The translations under genes and the position numbers were made by a program. This document shows, in pieces, positions 9,064 through 17,008 of a DNA stretch of 32,915 bases. Below the pieces are notes generated by a model. That model was not told the DNA's origin, searched no databases, and was given only the letters and a program-made list of their open reading frames with translations. Source of the DNA: Gammaproteobacteria bacterium (lineage in GTDB: Bacteria; Pseudomonadota; Gammaproteobacteria; GRL18); contig JADGAU010000019.1 in NCBI GenBank assembly GCA_015231865.1, positions 1-32,915 on the forward strand, read 5' to 3'. Each line of letters begins with the position of its first letter. Positions within the stretch are counted from its first letter, which is position 1.

Positions 9064-9373
9064 GGTTTTTGCTTCAAGTTGATTATAAAAAGAAAAATAA
9101 TTGTAACTTTTTTGCTCTTTTTTATAAATCATTTTTTATTATTTTTGATTTAAGCTAGAAAAACACTAAAAACCGTATATGGATTTTAGGATCATGAACT
9201 TAGCTAGATTTTTAACAACAAATTACAGAAATTATGAAAATTGCAGTTTAAAATAATCATAGATCATAAATGCGAAAACAATTATACTACCGAATTGTAT
9301 GTCTAAGTTTAAAGTTAAATTATCTTTATGTTTCTTTAATGTTTTTTTAACTTGATTAATTAAGGTCTTGAAT
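9064..9373. other. divergent intergenic region between proS and the RND adaptor
   Basis: These 310 bases hold no convincing gene. They must carry the proS promoter (minus) and the efflux-operon promoter (plus). A TATACT at 9283-9288 is the best plus-strand -10 match but lacks a good -35. ACAATT (9278-9283) and AATTGT (9293-9298) form an inverted repeat overlapping it and could be a repressor site. AAGG at 9362-9365 is the ribosome-binding site for ATG 9374. Confidence 0.4.
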
Positions 9374-10564
9374 ATGTTGAAAATGTTGTTTAGTTATTTT
9401 TTTCTTGCATCAAATTTTCTAATTTTGTCATCTATTCAGTCAATGGTTGTTGCTGAATCATTCTCAAATCCTAGAACAAATAATCAAAGCAGCATTATTT
9501 CGGTACGAGTTGCCAATGTCAGTGAAACCGCAGCCATTGGTGGTACAGTTGTTCCCTATAAAGAAATTACTTTGTCTGCTCAGATGCCAGGTAGAATTGA
9601 ATTTATTTCCGGCAATGAAGGTGACTCATTTAAAAAAGATGATTTGCTCATTACCATTAGTGATGAAAGCTTATTGGCTAAAAGAAAAGCGGTTTTGGCT
9701 CAGTACGATCAGGCTGTAGCGGGCATGCAAAATGCTAAAATTCAATACAATAAAGAGCTTTGGTCGCCTCAAACTTCTAATATCAATAGAATGCCGGGTA
9801 TGGGAATGCCTGCTTTGTTTGACAATATGTTTACCCAAAAAGCTGCTGATATGATGGGTGATACAGACACAGATATGCAAAGACAAGCTGATTTGTATAG
9901 CTCAAATAGTCAAATTAGCCAGGCTCAAGCTAAGGTTCGATCCATTCGCCATGAGTTGGAAGGAATTGATACTCAAATTCGTGATACACGCTCAATTGCT
10001 CCGTTTGATGGTGTAATTATTTCTAAAAAAGTAGAAGTGGGTGACACTGTCCAGCCAGGTACACCTTTAATTCATTATGCCAAAACGGATTACTTAAGAA
10101 TTAGAACAGAAATCCCTTCAAGATTAGTGCCTTCTTTAAGAGTTGGTATGACAGTGCCGGCTATGCTCGATGTTCAGGCTGAAAGAACACCGGTTAGAAT
10201 TTCACAAATTTATCCGCAAGCAGATAAAGTTAAACATACGGTAACGGTTAAATTAGATTTGCCAATTGGTACTAAGGCTGTTCCGGGTATGTATGCAGAG
10301 GTATTAGTCCCTGTTAAAAATAGTCAGCCAAAGAAAACTTTATTAATTCCTAAGTCTAGTATTGTTCATGTGGGCAGTTTGCCAGGCGTATTAGTGGTAA
10401 ATGAAAACACAAAACGTTCACAACTAAATGTCGTCCGTTTAGGAAAAGCTTTTGATGCACGCTATGTCACTGTTCTTTCAGGACTTGATGAAGATACTAA
10501 AATTATTGATAATCCAATTCCTGGTGCTCCAGTTGGCTGGATACCAGGTGATAAACTGGATTAA
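9374..10564 (+). CDS. RND efflux periplasmic adaptor (membrane fusion protein)
   Basis: Periplasmic adaptor of 396 residues that should bridge the following RND permease to an outer-membrane channel. An N-terminal signal sequence (about 1-28) is followed by a split biotinyl-lipoyl domain (about 67-100, with GRIEFISGNEGDSFKKDD, and 206-235, with APFDGVIISKKVEVGDTVQPG), a helical hairpin between, and beta-barrel and membrane-proximal domains to the C terminus. No Cys suggests it is not a lipoprotein. The hairpin apex is unusually methionine-rich: seven Met between 140 and 168. Start ATG 9374 is preferred over TTG 9368 because AAGG ends 8 bases before the ATG. It lies 86 bases upstream of the permease gene. 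The substrate cannot be told from sequence. Confidence 0.92.
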   Translation: MLKMLFSYFFLASNFLILSSIQSMVVAESFSNPRTNNQSSIISVRVANVSETAAIGGTVVPYKEITLSAQMPGRIEFISGNEGDSFKKDDLLITISDESLLAKRKAVLAQYDQAVAGMQNAKIQYNKELWSPQTSNINRMPGMGMPALFDNMFTQKAADMMGDTDTDMQRQADLYSSNSQISQAQAKVRSIRHELEGIDTQIRDTRSIAPFDGVIISKKVEVGDTVQPGTPLIHYAKTDYLRIRTEIPSRLVPSLRVGMTVPAMLDVQAERTPVRISQIYPQADKVKHTVTVKLDLPIGTKAVPGMYAEVLVPVKNSQPKKTLLIPKSSIVHVGSLPGVLVVNENTKRSQLNVVRLGKAFDARYVTVLSGLDEDTKIIDNPIPGAPVGWIPGDKLD

Positions 10565-10599
10565 TTTCCCTAGTATTAATTTATTAGATATACACTGTT

Positions 10600-10616
10600 C
10601 AACTTTAATTAAGTTG
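10600..10616 (+). terminator. small hairpin between adaptor and permease genes
   Basis: CAACTT (10600-10605) pairs perfectly with AAGTTG (10611-10616) across a five-base loop, followed by a T-rich stretch. The stem is short and AT-rich. It could attenuate read-through between the two pump genes or stabilise the upstream mRNA 3' end. Confidence 0.25.
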
Positions 10617-10650
10617 TTCTATTTATAAATATAACTATTAGTCTGGTCTT

Positions 10651-13600
10651 ATGGATAATAAAGAAAACACAAACACACCTTTACATGAGGAAGATTTAGG
10701 TTTAGCTGGTAAGTTAACTAAATCTTTCATGCATAATCCCCTTACACTACTTCTTTTGTTAGCCTGTTTTGCAATTGGTCTGGCAGGTTTAATTTTAACT
10801 CCCAGACAGGAAGATCCTCAGATATCTGTGCCGATGGTTGATATTTATATTGGTTATCCGGGTGGTTCTTCAACTGAGGTTGCCAGTTTGGTTGCCGAAC
10901 CTCTAGAACGAATCATGTCTGAGATACCAGGTGTTAAGCATGTTTACTCTGCTTCAATGCATGGTAAAGCGATGGTTACGGTTCAGTTTGAAGTTGGTGA
11001 AAAGATGGGTGATTCGCTGGTCAAACTATATGACAAACTGCAATCTAATATTGATAAGATGCCTCCGGGTGCAACAATGCCTTTGGTTAAACCAAAAGGG
11101 GTTGATGATGTACCAATGATGACTTTGACATTCTGGTCAAAACAGGTTGACGATGCTGCTTTACGTTTAATTGCTCTTGATGTCATGCAGGAACTAAATG
11201 AAATTGCTGATACTAGCCAAAGCTTTATTGTTAGTGGAAGAAAAGAAGAGTTACGTATTGAAGTTAAACCAGAACGTTTGTCTGGTTATGGTTTAAGCTT
11301 ACAACAAATTGCAAATACTATAGCATCTGCCAATACTGAACAAACTGTCGGTGGTATTGAAGCAGGTAGAAATACATATGATATTATTACCGGTTCATTT
11401 TTAAGTTCATCTGACGAGATTGAGCGTCTTGTTGTCGCCATTAAAGATGGCAATCCTGTCTATTTAAGAGATGTCGCCAATGTTTTTCATGGTCCTAGCG
11501 AAACCAATCAAATGGTTAATTATTATACAGGTCCAAGTTATAAACAGTCAGATCCTCACAATGCAGAAGTGGATGCCAATGGTGAAGCAGCAGTTACTTT
11601 AGCTTTAGCCAAGAAGTCGGGTACCAATGGTGTTGCTGTTGCCAAAGCTATTTTAGAGCGTTTGGAATTGATGAAAGGTCGTTTAATTCCTGGGAATATT
11701 AATGTAGAAATTACTCGTGACTATGGTGAAAGCGCCAATAACAAAGTTAATGGCTTAATGTTTAAGTTAGTTATTGTGACCATTGCCGTTTCAGTTTTGA
11801 TTTGGTATTTCTTAAACTGGCGTGCAGCACTAGTCGTATTTATCGTTATCCCAAATGTAATTTTAGTCACTGTATTTATTGCTTTAATAGCGGGTTATAC
11901 AATTGACCGAGTCAGTCTGTTTGCCTTGATTTTTGCCATTGGTATTTTAGTTGATGATGCCATTGTTGTTATCGAGAATATGTATCGTCGATGGGGACTA
12001 GAGGGTAAAATTGAAGATTCAACAACAATTGATGCTGTTAGAGAAGTCGGTAACCCGACTATTTTAGCAACTTTCACGGTTATAGCGGCATTATTACCCA
12101 TGGCTGCTGTTCGAGGAATGATGGGCCCATACATGGAGCCGATACCTGCATTGGGTTCTGTTGCCATGATGTATTCTCTATTTGCTGCATTTGTTTATAC
12201 CCCATATTTAGCATTAATTTTTAGACCTTCCATGAGCATGATTCATGATATGGAAAAAAATGAACATAAAACTGTTCAGAAGCTTGATAAACTTTATAGG
12301 CGGACATTAACACCTCTAATAGAAGATAGAAAAAAGGGTTATATCTTTTTATTCGGTATGATTTTTGTATTTTTCGTTTGTGTTTCATTGTTCTATACAA
12401 AATCAGTTCGCGTTAAAATGATGCCTCTGGATAATAAGCCGGAATTCAATGTTGTCATTAATTTCCCAGAGGGAACAGCATTACCCGTTACCGCAAATTT
12501 AACTCGTCAATTAACTGAGATTGTTCGTAAGCAGGAGGAAGTGGTTGCCATTCAAACCTATGTCGGTACTGCTTCTCCATTTAACTTTAATGGCCTGGTT
12601 CGTCATTATTATACGCGTAATGAGCCATGGCAGGCTGATATTCAAATCCAATTGGTTAACAAGAAATTAAGAAATAGGACCAGCCATCAGATAGCCGTTG
12701 TTGTTCGTAAAGAATTACATGATTATATCAATCAACAGGTTGAATCCGGGTTTTACTTAGAAGAGAACAAACCACGTATTCAGGTTGTTGAAATGCCTCC
12801 CGGGCCACCAGTATTGCAGTCGATTGTTGCTGAAGTTTACGGCCCAAGTGATGCGGAAAGAAGAAAGGTAGCTGCGGATTTAACTCAAATGTTTGAAAAA
12901 GCAGAATATATTGATGATGTCGATAATTTAATGACAGAACCAAATGATATCTGGAAATTTAAAGTCGATCGGGAAAAAGCACTGCGAGCAGGTGTATCGG
13001 TTGATACAATTAACAAAACCCTTGAAATGGCAATGGGTGGCTATGTATTAGGTGATGTCAAGGATGGTTCAATTTTAGAGCCAACAATGATTGTCTTACA
13101 GGTTCCCCTTGATATACGTTCAAACTTTGGAAACCTAACTCAATTACCTGTACCTACTAACTCAGGAAGTAGTATACCCTTATCAGAATTAGGCAGTTTC
13201 ACTAAAAGCAAACAAGATTTAATTATCTTCCACAAAGATTTACGTTCTTTGGAATATGTTACGGGTGAAACTGTAGGACGTCTTTCAGCACCAATTTATG
13301 GGATGTTTGAAGTTAATGATATGCTTGAAGATTATACAGGCCCCAGAGGAGAAAAAGTTTTTGGTAATATGATTGGTGCGCCATCAACTTCGGATACTAA
13401 TAAAGGAGTTGCGTTCGAATGGGGAGGTGAATGGACGGTTACCTATGAAACATTCAGGGATATGGGAATGGCTTTCGGTATTGCGGTGATACTAATTTAT
13501 ATGCTGGTTGTCTGGGAGTTTGGAAACTTTATTCTACCTGCCATTATTATTTCCCCGATTCCATTAACACTAGTAGGAATTGTTCCTGGTCACTGGCTTA

Positions 13601-14625
13601 TGGATGCTGAATTTACAGCAACTTCTATGATCGGCTTTATTGCTCTTGCTGGTATTATCGTTCGAAATTCCATCTTATTAGTTGATTATACCCGAGAACA
13701 AATCAGTTTAGGTGTTGAGGCAGATGAAGCTATTGTTATGGCCTGTATTACTCGTACCAGACCAATTATTATCACAGCTTTAGCCTTGGTTGTCGGTTCA
13801 ACTGCTATCTTGATGGATCCTATTTTTCAGGGTATGGCGATTTCATTAATGTTTGGAGTCATGGTTTCGACCCTGCTAACTCTTTTTGTTATTCCATTGG
13901 GATGCAGTAGTGCAAAACATGCTTTCCCTGTAGGTGATGGTGGTAACAATAACAATAACAATGGCAATAACCATAACCAAAGTGCACCTTCAAAAGTTAA
14001 GCCAACATCGACTAAATCTAAGGTCAGTTTGACCGATCAAATTATTATGGTTGTTGGTAAAGTTTTGTACTTTACCTATACAGCAATAGAAATTATTGTC
14101 AGTTGGTCTTTGTTAATATATCGTCTAATTAAGTCGTTATTATTTAAAGAGGAGCCTAAAAAGTCGGTTCATTCATCTTCACCTACTTCTAGTAAAGTCA
14201 CGAACAACACAAGCGGGAGTAATGCTTCACATATTAAGCCTGCAGAGAATCAACAACTAAAGCCTGTCACCACAGCAAGCACGACAGTGACTTCAAATGA
14301 TACTCATAGTGCTACAGAAAACAAAGAAGAAAAGTCTGTAGTCGTTGATAGTCAAACTACGATAACTAATGAAGCATCAACGAAAGCAGCTAGTAAGAAA
14401 ACGGACACGCAAAAATCTGCTACTAAGAAATCAGTCGTTAAAAAGCCTGCACCTAAAAAACCTGCACTTAAAAAACCTGCACCTAAAAAAACGACAACAA
14501 CGAAGAAAGCAGCAGTTAAACAGTCAGTTCCTAAAAAGAAGGCGACTTCATCAGTGAAAAAGGGAAGAAGAGGAATTCGTTTAAAAGGTGATATCCAAAA
14601 TTCTTCAGATAATGAAACTGAATAA
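10651..14625 (+). CDS. RND efflux permease with a long lysine-rich C-terminal extension
   Basis: Proton-driven inner-membrane pump of the AcrB/HAE-like superfamily, 1324 residues. The core (about 1-1092) has the usual plan of two sets of six spans with two large periplasmic loops. Proton-relay acids Asp435 and Asp436 are seen in GILVDDAIVVIEN, and the second half has GIIVRNSILLVDY with Arg1005 where AcrB has Lys. The core has the usual family length. The remaining about 230 residues are extra: an Asn-rich linker (1099-1110), a hydrophobic/amphipathic segment (about 1131-1165), a Ser/Thr-rich stretch, then Lys/Pro/Ala repeats (about 1248-1315) resembling histone H1 tails and ending in RRGIRLKGD. 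By topology the tail should be cytoplasmic. It pairs with the adaptor upstream; no TolC-like gene is present. Substrate unknown. Confidence 0.93.
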   Translation: MDNKENTNTPLHEEDLGLAGKLTKSFMHNPLTLLLLLACFAIGLAGLILTPRQEDPQISVPMVDIYIGYPGGSSTEVASLVAEPLERIMSEIPGVKHVYSASMHGKAMVTVQFEVGEKMGDSLVKLYDKLQSNIDKMPPGATMPLVKPKGVDDVPMMTLTFWSKQVDDAALRLIALDVMQELNEIADTSQSFIVSGRKEELRIEVKPERLSGYGLSLQQIANTIASANTEQTVGGIEAGRNTYDIITGSFLSSSDEIERLVVAIKDGNPVYLRDVANVFHGPSETNQMVNYYTGPSYKQSDPHNAEVDANGEAAVTLALAKKSGTNGVAVAKAILERLELMKGRLIPGNINVEITRDYGESANNKVNGLMFKLVIVTIAVSVLIWYFLNWRAALVVFIVIPNVILVTVFIALIAGYTIDRVSLFALIFAIGILVDDAIVVIENMYRRWGLEGKIEDSTTIDAVREVGNPTILATFTVIAALLPMAAVRGMMGPYMEPIPALGSVAMMYSLFAAFVYTPYLALIFRPSMSMIHDMEKNEHKTVQKLDKLYRRTLTPLIEDRKKGYIFLFGMIFVFFVCVSLFYTKSVRVKMMPLDNKPEFNVVINFPEGTALPVTANLTRQLTEIVRKQEEVVAIQTYVGTASPFNFNGLVRHYYTRNEPWQADIQIQLVNKKLRNRTSHQIAVVVRKELHDYINQQVESGFYLEENKPRIQVVEMPPGPPVLQSIVAEVYGPSDAERRKVAADLTQMFEKAEYIDDVDNLMTEPNDIWKFKVDREKALRAGVSVDTINKTLEMAMGGYVLGDVKDGSILEPTMIVLQVPLDIRSNFGNLTQLPVPTNSGSSIPLSELGSFTKSKQDLIIFHKDLRSLEYVTGETVGRLSAPIYGMFEVNDMLEDYTGPRGEKVFGNMIGAPSTSDTNKGVAFEWGGEWTVTYETFRDMGMAFGIAVILIYMLVVWEFGNFILPAIIISPIPLTLVGIVPGHWLMDAEFTATSMIGFIALAGIIVRNSILLVDYTREQISLGVEADEAIVMACITRTRPIIITALALVVGSTAILMDPIFQGMAISLMFGVMVSTLLTLFVIPLGCSSAKHAFPVGDGGNNNNNNGNNHNQSAPSKVKPTSTKSKVSLTDQIIMVVGKVLYFTYTAIEIIVSWSLLIYRLIKSLLFKEEPKKSVHSSSPTSSKVTNNTSGSNASHIKPAENQQLKPVTTASTTVTSNDTHSATENKEEKSVVVDSQTTITNEASTKAASKKTDTQKSATKKSVVKKPAPKKPALKKPAPKKTTTTKKAAVKQSVPKKKATSSVKKGRRGIRLKGDIQNSSDNETE
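14446..14490 (+). repeat. three tandem 15-bp copies encoding KPAPK-type repeats
   Basis: CCTGCACCTAAAAAA occurs at 14446-14460, with one mismatch at 14461-14475, and again at 14476-14490, encoding Pro-Ala-Pro/Leu-Lys-Lys units in the RND tail. The near-identity at DNA level indicates recent slippage expansion. Confidence 0.8.
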
Positions 14626-14638
14626 TAAGTTTATTATT
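14621..14638 (+). terminator. AT-only hairpin over the RND stop codon
   Basis: AATAATAA (14621-14628) and TTATTATT (14631-14638) are perfect complements around two bases, and a short T run follows. All pairs are A-U, so termination strength is doubtful. It spans the TAA stop codon of the permease. Confidence 0.2.
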
Positions 14639-14670
14639 TTAAAATGAGATTAAAATCTAAGGCTTAGAAT

Positions 14671-15288
14671 ATGATTACGGTTGTTGGTAATTTAAAAGGG
14701 GGAACAGGCAAAAGTACAATTACTTTCAATTTGTCTGTTAAATTATCTATAAATAGCAAAAGTGTTCAATTATTTGATTTAGATCCTCAGGCAACTTTAA
14801 GTGATGTTGTTGATATTCGCATTGAAGAAGAATATGAACCGGTATTAAAGGTTTGTAATAATTTAGATGAATTAGACAAACAGCATGATGAAATTTTAAT
14901 TGACATAGGAACGGCTGCTATAGATTCTATGTATCGAGCCATTCAATTAGCCGATCGAATTGTTGTACCGGTTCCACCTAGTCAGGCAGATATTTGGTCT
15001 ACGCAGCGTTTTTTACAAATTATTAATGAAAAATGTGAAGTTAAAAAACCACAAATATTAGGTTTAGTTAATCGTGCAGATACACATAAAGGTATCAGAG
15101 AAACGGGTGAAACAGAAGATGCTCTTAATATGCTGCCAGATATAGATCTGATTCAAACCAGGCTGTATCAACGGACCAGTTATCGTCGCTCATTTAGTGA
15201 AGGTTTAGCTGTTTTTGAACTAGAACCAAAGGGTAAAGCAGCGGCTGAAGTAAATAAACTGTCTAGTATTTTATATCCGAATATTTAA
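14671..15288 (+). CDS. orphan ParA/MinD-type ATPase
   Basis: P-loop ATPase of 205 residues from the ParA family, whose members form nucleotide-dependent dimers on DNA or membrane and position cargo. It shows the deviant Walker A motif KGGTGKST at residues 9-16, a DLDPQ switch at 36-40 and a Walker B-like ILIDIG with Asp78. It is compact and lacks the N-terminal helix-turn-helix of plasmid ParA. There is no obvious C-terminal amphipathic membrane-targeting helix like that of MinD. No ParB gene or parS-like repeats are seen nearby. It begins 45 bases after the RND gene and 14 bases before the DUF302 gene, so it is probably in the same operon. The context suggests it positions a membrane complex and not a replicon; that is inference. 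Confidence 0.85.
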   Translation: MITVVGNLKGGTGKSTITFNLSVKLSINSKSVQLFDLDPQATLSDVVDIRIEEEYEPVLKVCNNLDELDKQHDEILIDIGTAAIDSMYRAIQLADRIVVPVPPSQADIWSTQRFLQIINEKCEVKKPQILGLVNRADTHKGIRETGETEDALNMLPDIDLIQTRLYQRTSYRRSFSEGLAVFELEPKGKAAAEVNKLSSILYPNI

Positions 15289-15302
15289 TTTAAGAGAATA
15301 AT

Positions 15303-15989
15303 ATGGCTTTGATAAGAAATTTATTATCCCTTATCGGTATTCTATCGCTTATCCTGTGCTTTGTTTTTTATGATAATTATAAATCTCTCATAAATGTATA
15401 TATTGAAAGTGATGACTCTACGAAAGTATTTATTCAGGAAAATATTCAAAAATTAGCACAAATAGAACAGTCCAAACTTGAATCATATATTGAAACAATC
15501 AAAACCTTTGAACCAGAGGCTTATGATACCTATATAGACATGTTTGACAAGCTACTAGCAACTGGAAATTCTGCAGAGGCTTCAATTTGGCGTTATCCTG
15601 TAGCAGAAGGATTATCAGTAGATGATGTTGTTGAGACGATGAAGTTTGTTGCCAATGAAAGAAATATTGCGAATGTTGCTTTTTTACCTCTTTCTAAAGA
15701 TATTGAAGCTAAATTAGGGAAACCATATAGACACATTTCGATTTATATGTTCTGTAATTCGTTAACTGCGGCCGCCATGGTTGCACATAATGATGCCTAT
15801 TCAGCATTTTTACCATGTAGAATAACATTAATTGAAGATGAAAAAGGTAAATTATGGTTATATTCTGCTAACATGGATATGATGATATATGGCGGTAAGC
15901 CTTTACCTAAAGAACTATTTAAGAAGGCAATTGCTGTTAAAGATACTATTTTAGCTATTATGAAAAGGGGATCTCTGGGAGAATTTTAA
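15303..15989 (+). CDS. membrane-anchored DUF302 protein
   Basis: A 228-residue protein with one N-terminal membrane span (about 5-23), a helical stretch (about 40-90), and a C-terminal DUF302 domain (about 105-210). Typical DUF302 features are the SVDDVVETMK start, Cys151 in YMFCNS, FLPCRITLIED with Cys172, and a short strand region ending near 200. DUF302 has no established activity. Orientation is probably N-in with the domain in the periplasm, though the span could be an uncleaved signal. The gene starts 14 bases after the ParA-like gene. The two cysteines are candidates for metal or redox chemistry; that is inference. Confidence 0.75.
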   Translation: MALIRNLLSLIGILSLILCFVFYDNYKSLINVYIESDDSTKVFIQENIQKLAQIEQSKLESYIETIKTFEPEAYDTYIDMFDKLLATGNSAEASIWRYPVAEGLSVDDVVETMKFVANERNIANVAFLPLSKDIEAKLGKPYRHISIYMFCNSLTAAAMVAHNDAYSAFLPCRITLIEDEKGKLWLYSANMDMMIYGGKPLPKELFKKAIAVKDTILAIMKRGSLGEF

Positions 15990-16010
15990 AGGGGAAATAT
16001 TTAAAATGTA

Positions 16011-16040
16011 TTAGCAATATCTAATATACTTTGATATAAT
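16011..16040 (+). promoter_or_regulatory. candidate sigma-70 promoter before the methionine-rich membrane protein gene
   Basis: TTAGCA at 16011-16016 and a perfect TATAAT at 16035-16040 are 18 bases apart, in the 81-base gap before ATG 16071. This would give the next gene its own transcript start about 25 bases before its ATG. Confidence 0.4.
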
Positions 16041-16070
16041 ATCTTTTTTTTCTTGAAGAAGACTTTAGTT

Positions 16071-16697
16071 ATGCCAATAAAAAGACTCTACCAAAAACTG
16101 ACTAAAGATTATGGCGATTTTGGCTTTGATAATGATACTGCCTCTGAACGTCGAAGAGAGCTTGCTGTTAAGGGGCAAAGACTTCAGTTTATTGTCTATT
16201 CCGCATTATTTGCTTTTGTTATTCTAGCTTCCTATGGATATTTTCTTATTTATAATTTAACGCATGATGTTCATAATATGTCTCGTCAAATGAATCAGAT
16301 GACAACGACATTTCAGAGAATGACATCTTCAGTTGAATCTAATATGGACATTATGTCTTATAATTTCCAGGTTATTACCAGAACTATTGGTAAATCGATG
16401 CCTATAATTTCTAATGATACCAATAAATTAAGTGATAATACCCAAAATATGGCGCAAACTATTGCCGGCCTTAATGAGCAGTTAGAGGTTATCTCTAAAA
16501 ATATGGGTATGATAACTAATTCTACTGTCAATATGCAGCGTGACTTATGGAGTATGAATAAAAATGTTTCTGATCCTTTTGGTACCATGTTTAGTAACAT
16601 GAGCCCTTGGGGTGGCGGTAAAAAGGCTTATGGTTCTCCAGGTCCTATGCCTTATTCTAAGTTACCCGCGGCTACTAATATGAAAAGAGCCTATTAA
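16071..16697 (+). CDS. methionine-rich single-span membrane protein with coiled-coil-like domain
   Basis: A 208-residue protein of unknown function. A basic/acidic cytoplasmic N terminus (1-38, with the charged SERRRELAVKG segment) leads to one membrane span (about 39-61). A long hydrophilic helical region follows (about 64-165), Asn/Thr/Met-rich and resembling a coiled coil or methyl-accepting-type stalk. The end is Gly/Pro-rich (WGGGKK at about 180-185). Seventeen of 208 residues are Met, unusually many. ATG 16071 is preferred over an in-frame TTG at 16053, which has only a T run ahead of it. It follows the ParA and DUF302 genes in the same direction and could be a membrane receptor for the ParA-like ATPase. 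I do not recognise a family. Confidence 0.65.
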   Translation: MPIKRLYQKLTKDYGDFGFDNDTASERRRELAVKGQRLQFIVYSALFAFVILASYGYFLIYNLTHDVHNMSRQMNQMTTTFQRMTSSVESNMDIMSYNFQVITRTIGKSMPIISNDTNKLSDNTQNMAQTIAGLNEQLEVISKNMGMITNSTVNMQRDLWSMNKNVSDPFGTMFSNMSPWGGGKKAYGSPGPMPYSKLPAATNMKRAY

Positions 16698-16703
16698 TTC
16701 TAG

Positions 16704-16734
16704 ATTAGGGCTTGTTGATTCAACAGAGCCTAAT
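16704..16734 (+). terminator. imperfect hairpin after the methionine-rich protein gene
   Basis: ATTAGG (16704-16709) pairs with CCTAAT (16729-16734), then a three-base internal loop, then TGTTG pairs with CAACA around a three-base tip. It begins 7 bases after the stop codon. There is no clean T run, so it may be a weak terminator or an mRNA-stabilising stem. Confidence 0.4.
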
Positions 16735-16907
16735 ATAAATATATTTATTTACACCATTTAGTACCATTTTCCTATGATACTAGCACTGAATTTGTTTTCC
16801 TTTTCCGATTATTAAAATTGATTAATAATTAAAGAACAGTTAACATTATCACTTGTTCTAATCATAATTTAATTTCTATTTTTGAAAGTAAACTGATTTA
16901 TAAGTAA

Positions 16908-16941
16908 CCATTTATAATGGCTATGTTCCCCTTTATAATGG
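16908..16941 (+). promoter_or_regulatory. paired TTTATAATGG direct repeats, possible operator and -10 elements
   Basis: TTTATAATGG occurs at 16911-16920 and 16932-16941, exactly 21 bases apart (two helical turns). The first is part of a 13-base palindrome, CCATT-TAT-AATGG (16908-16920); the second matches the palindrome with one change. Each contains TATAAT, but neither has a good -35. A regulator-bound promoter region for the dynamin-like gene is plausible. Confidence 0.4.
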
Positions 16942-17008
16942 TTTATTATGATTAAATTATTGGCATTTATAGTTATAATTAACATGAATATTAAAGGAAT
17001 ACATTTTT

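Larger units (their letters stand above)
16698..17008. other. regulatory intergenic region before the dynamin-like gene
   Basis: This 311-base AT-rich gap has no convincing gene. It holds a hairpin just after the upstream stop codon (16704-16734) and a pair of TTTATAATGG direct repeats (16908-16941). AAGGA at 16994-16998 is the ribosome-binding site for ATG 17009. The gap likely separates two transcription units. Confidence 0.5.

Noticed and set aside
9064-9132. 23-residue N-terminal extension of ProRS
   Set aside because: The conserved family N terminus begins at ATG 9063 and the upstream residues match nothing expected.
14369-14557. Lysine/leucine-rich ORF overlapping the RND tail
   Set aside because: Out-of-frame reading of the same 15-bp repeats, no ribosome-binding site.
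14671-15288. Plasmid or integrated replicon partition locus
   Set aside because: No parB, parS-like repeats, replication gene or integrase nearby; the ATPase sits inside an efflux operon.
16358-16600. 80-codon minus-strand ORF
   Set aside because: Antisense of the Met-rich membrane protein gene with no supporting start signal.
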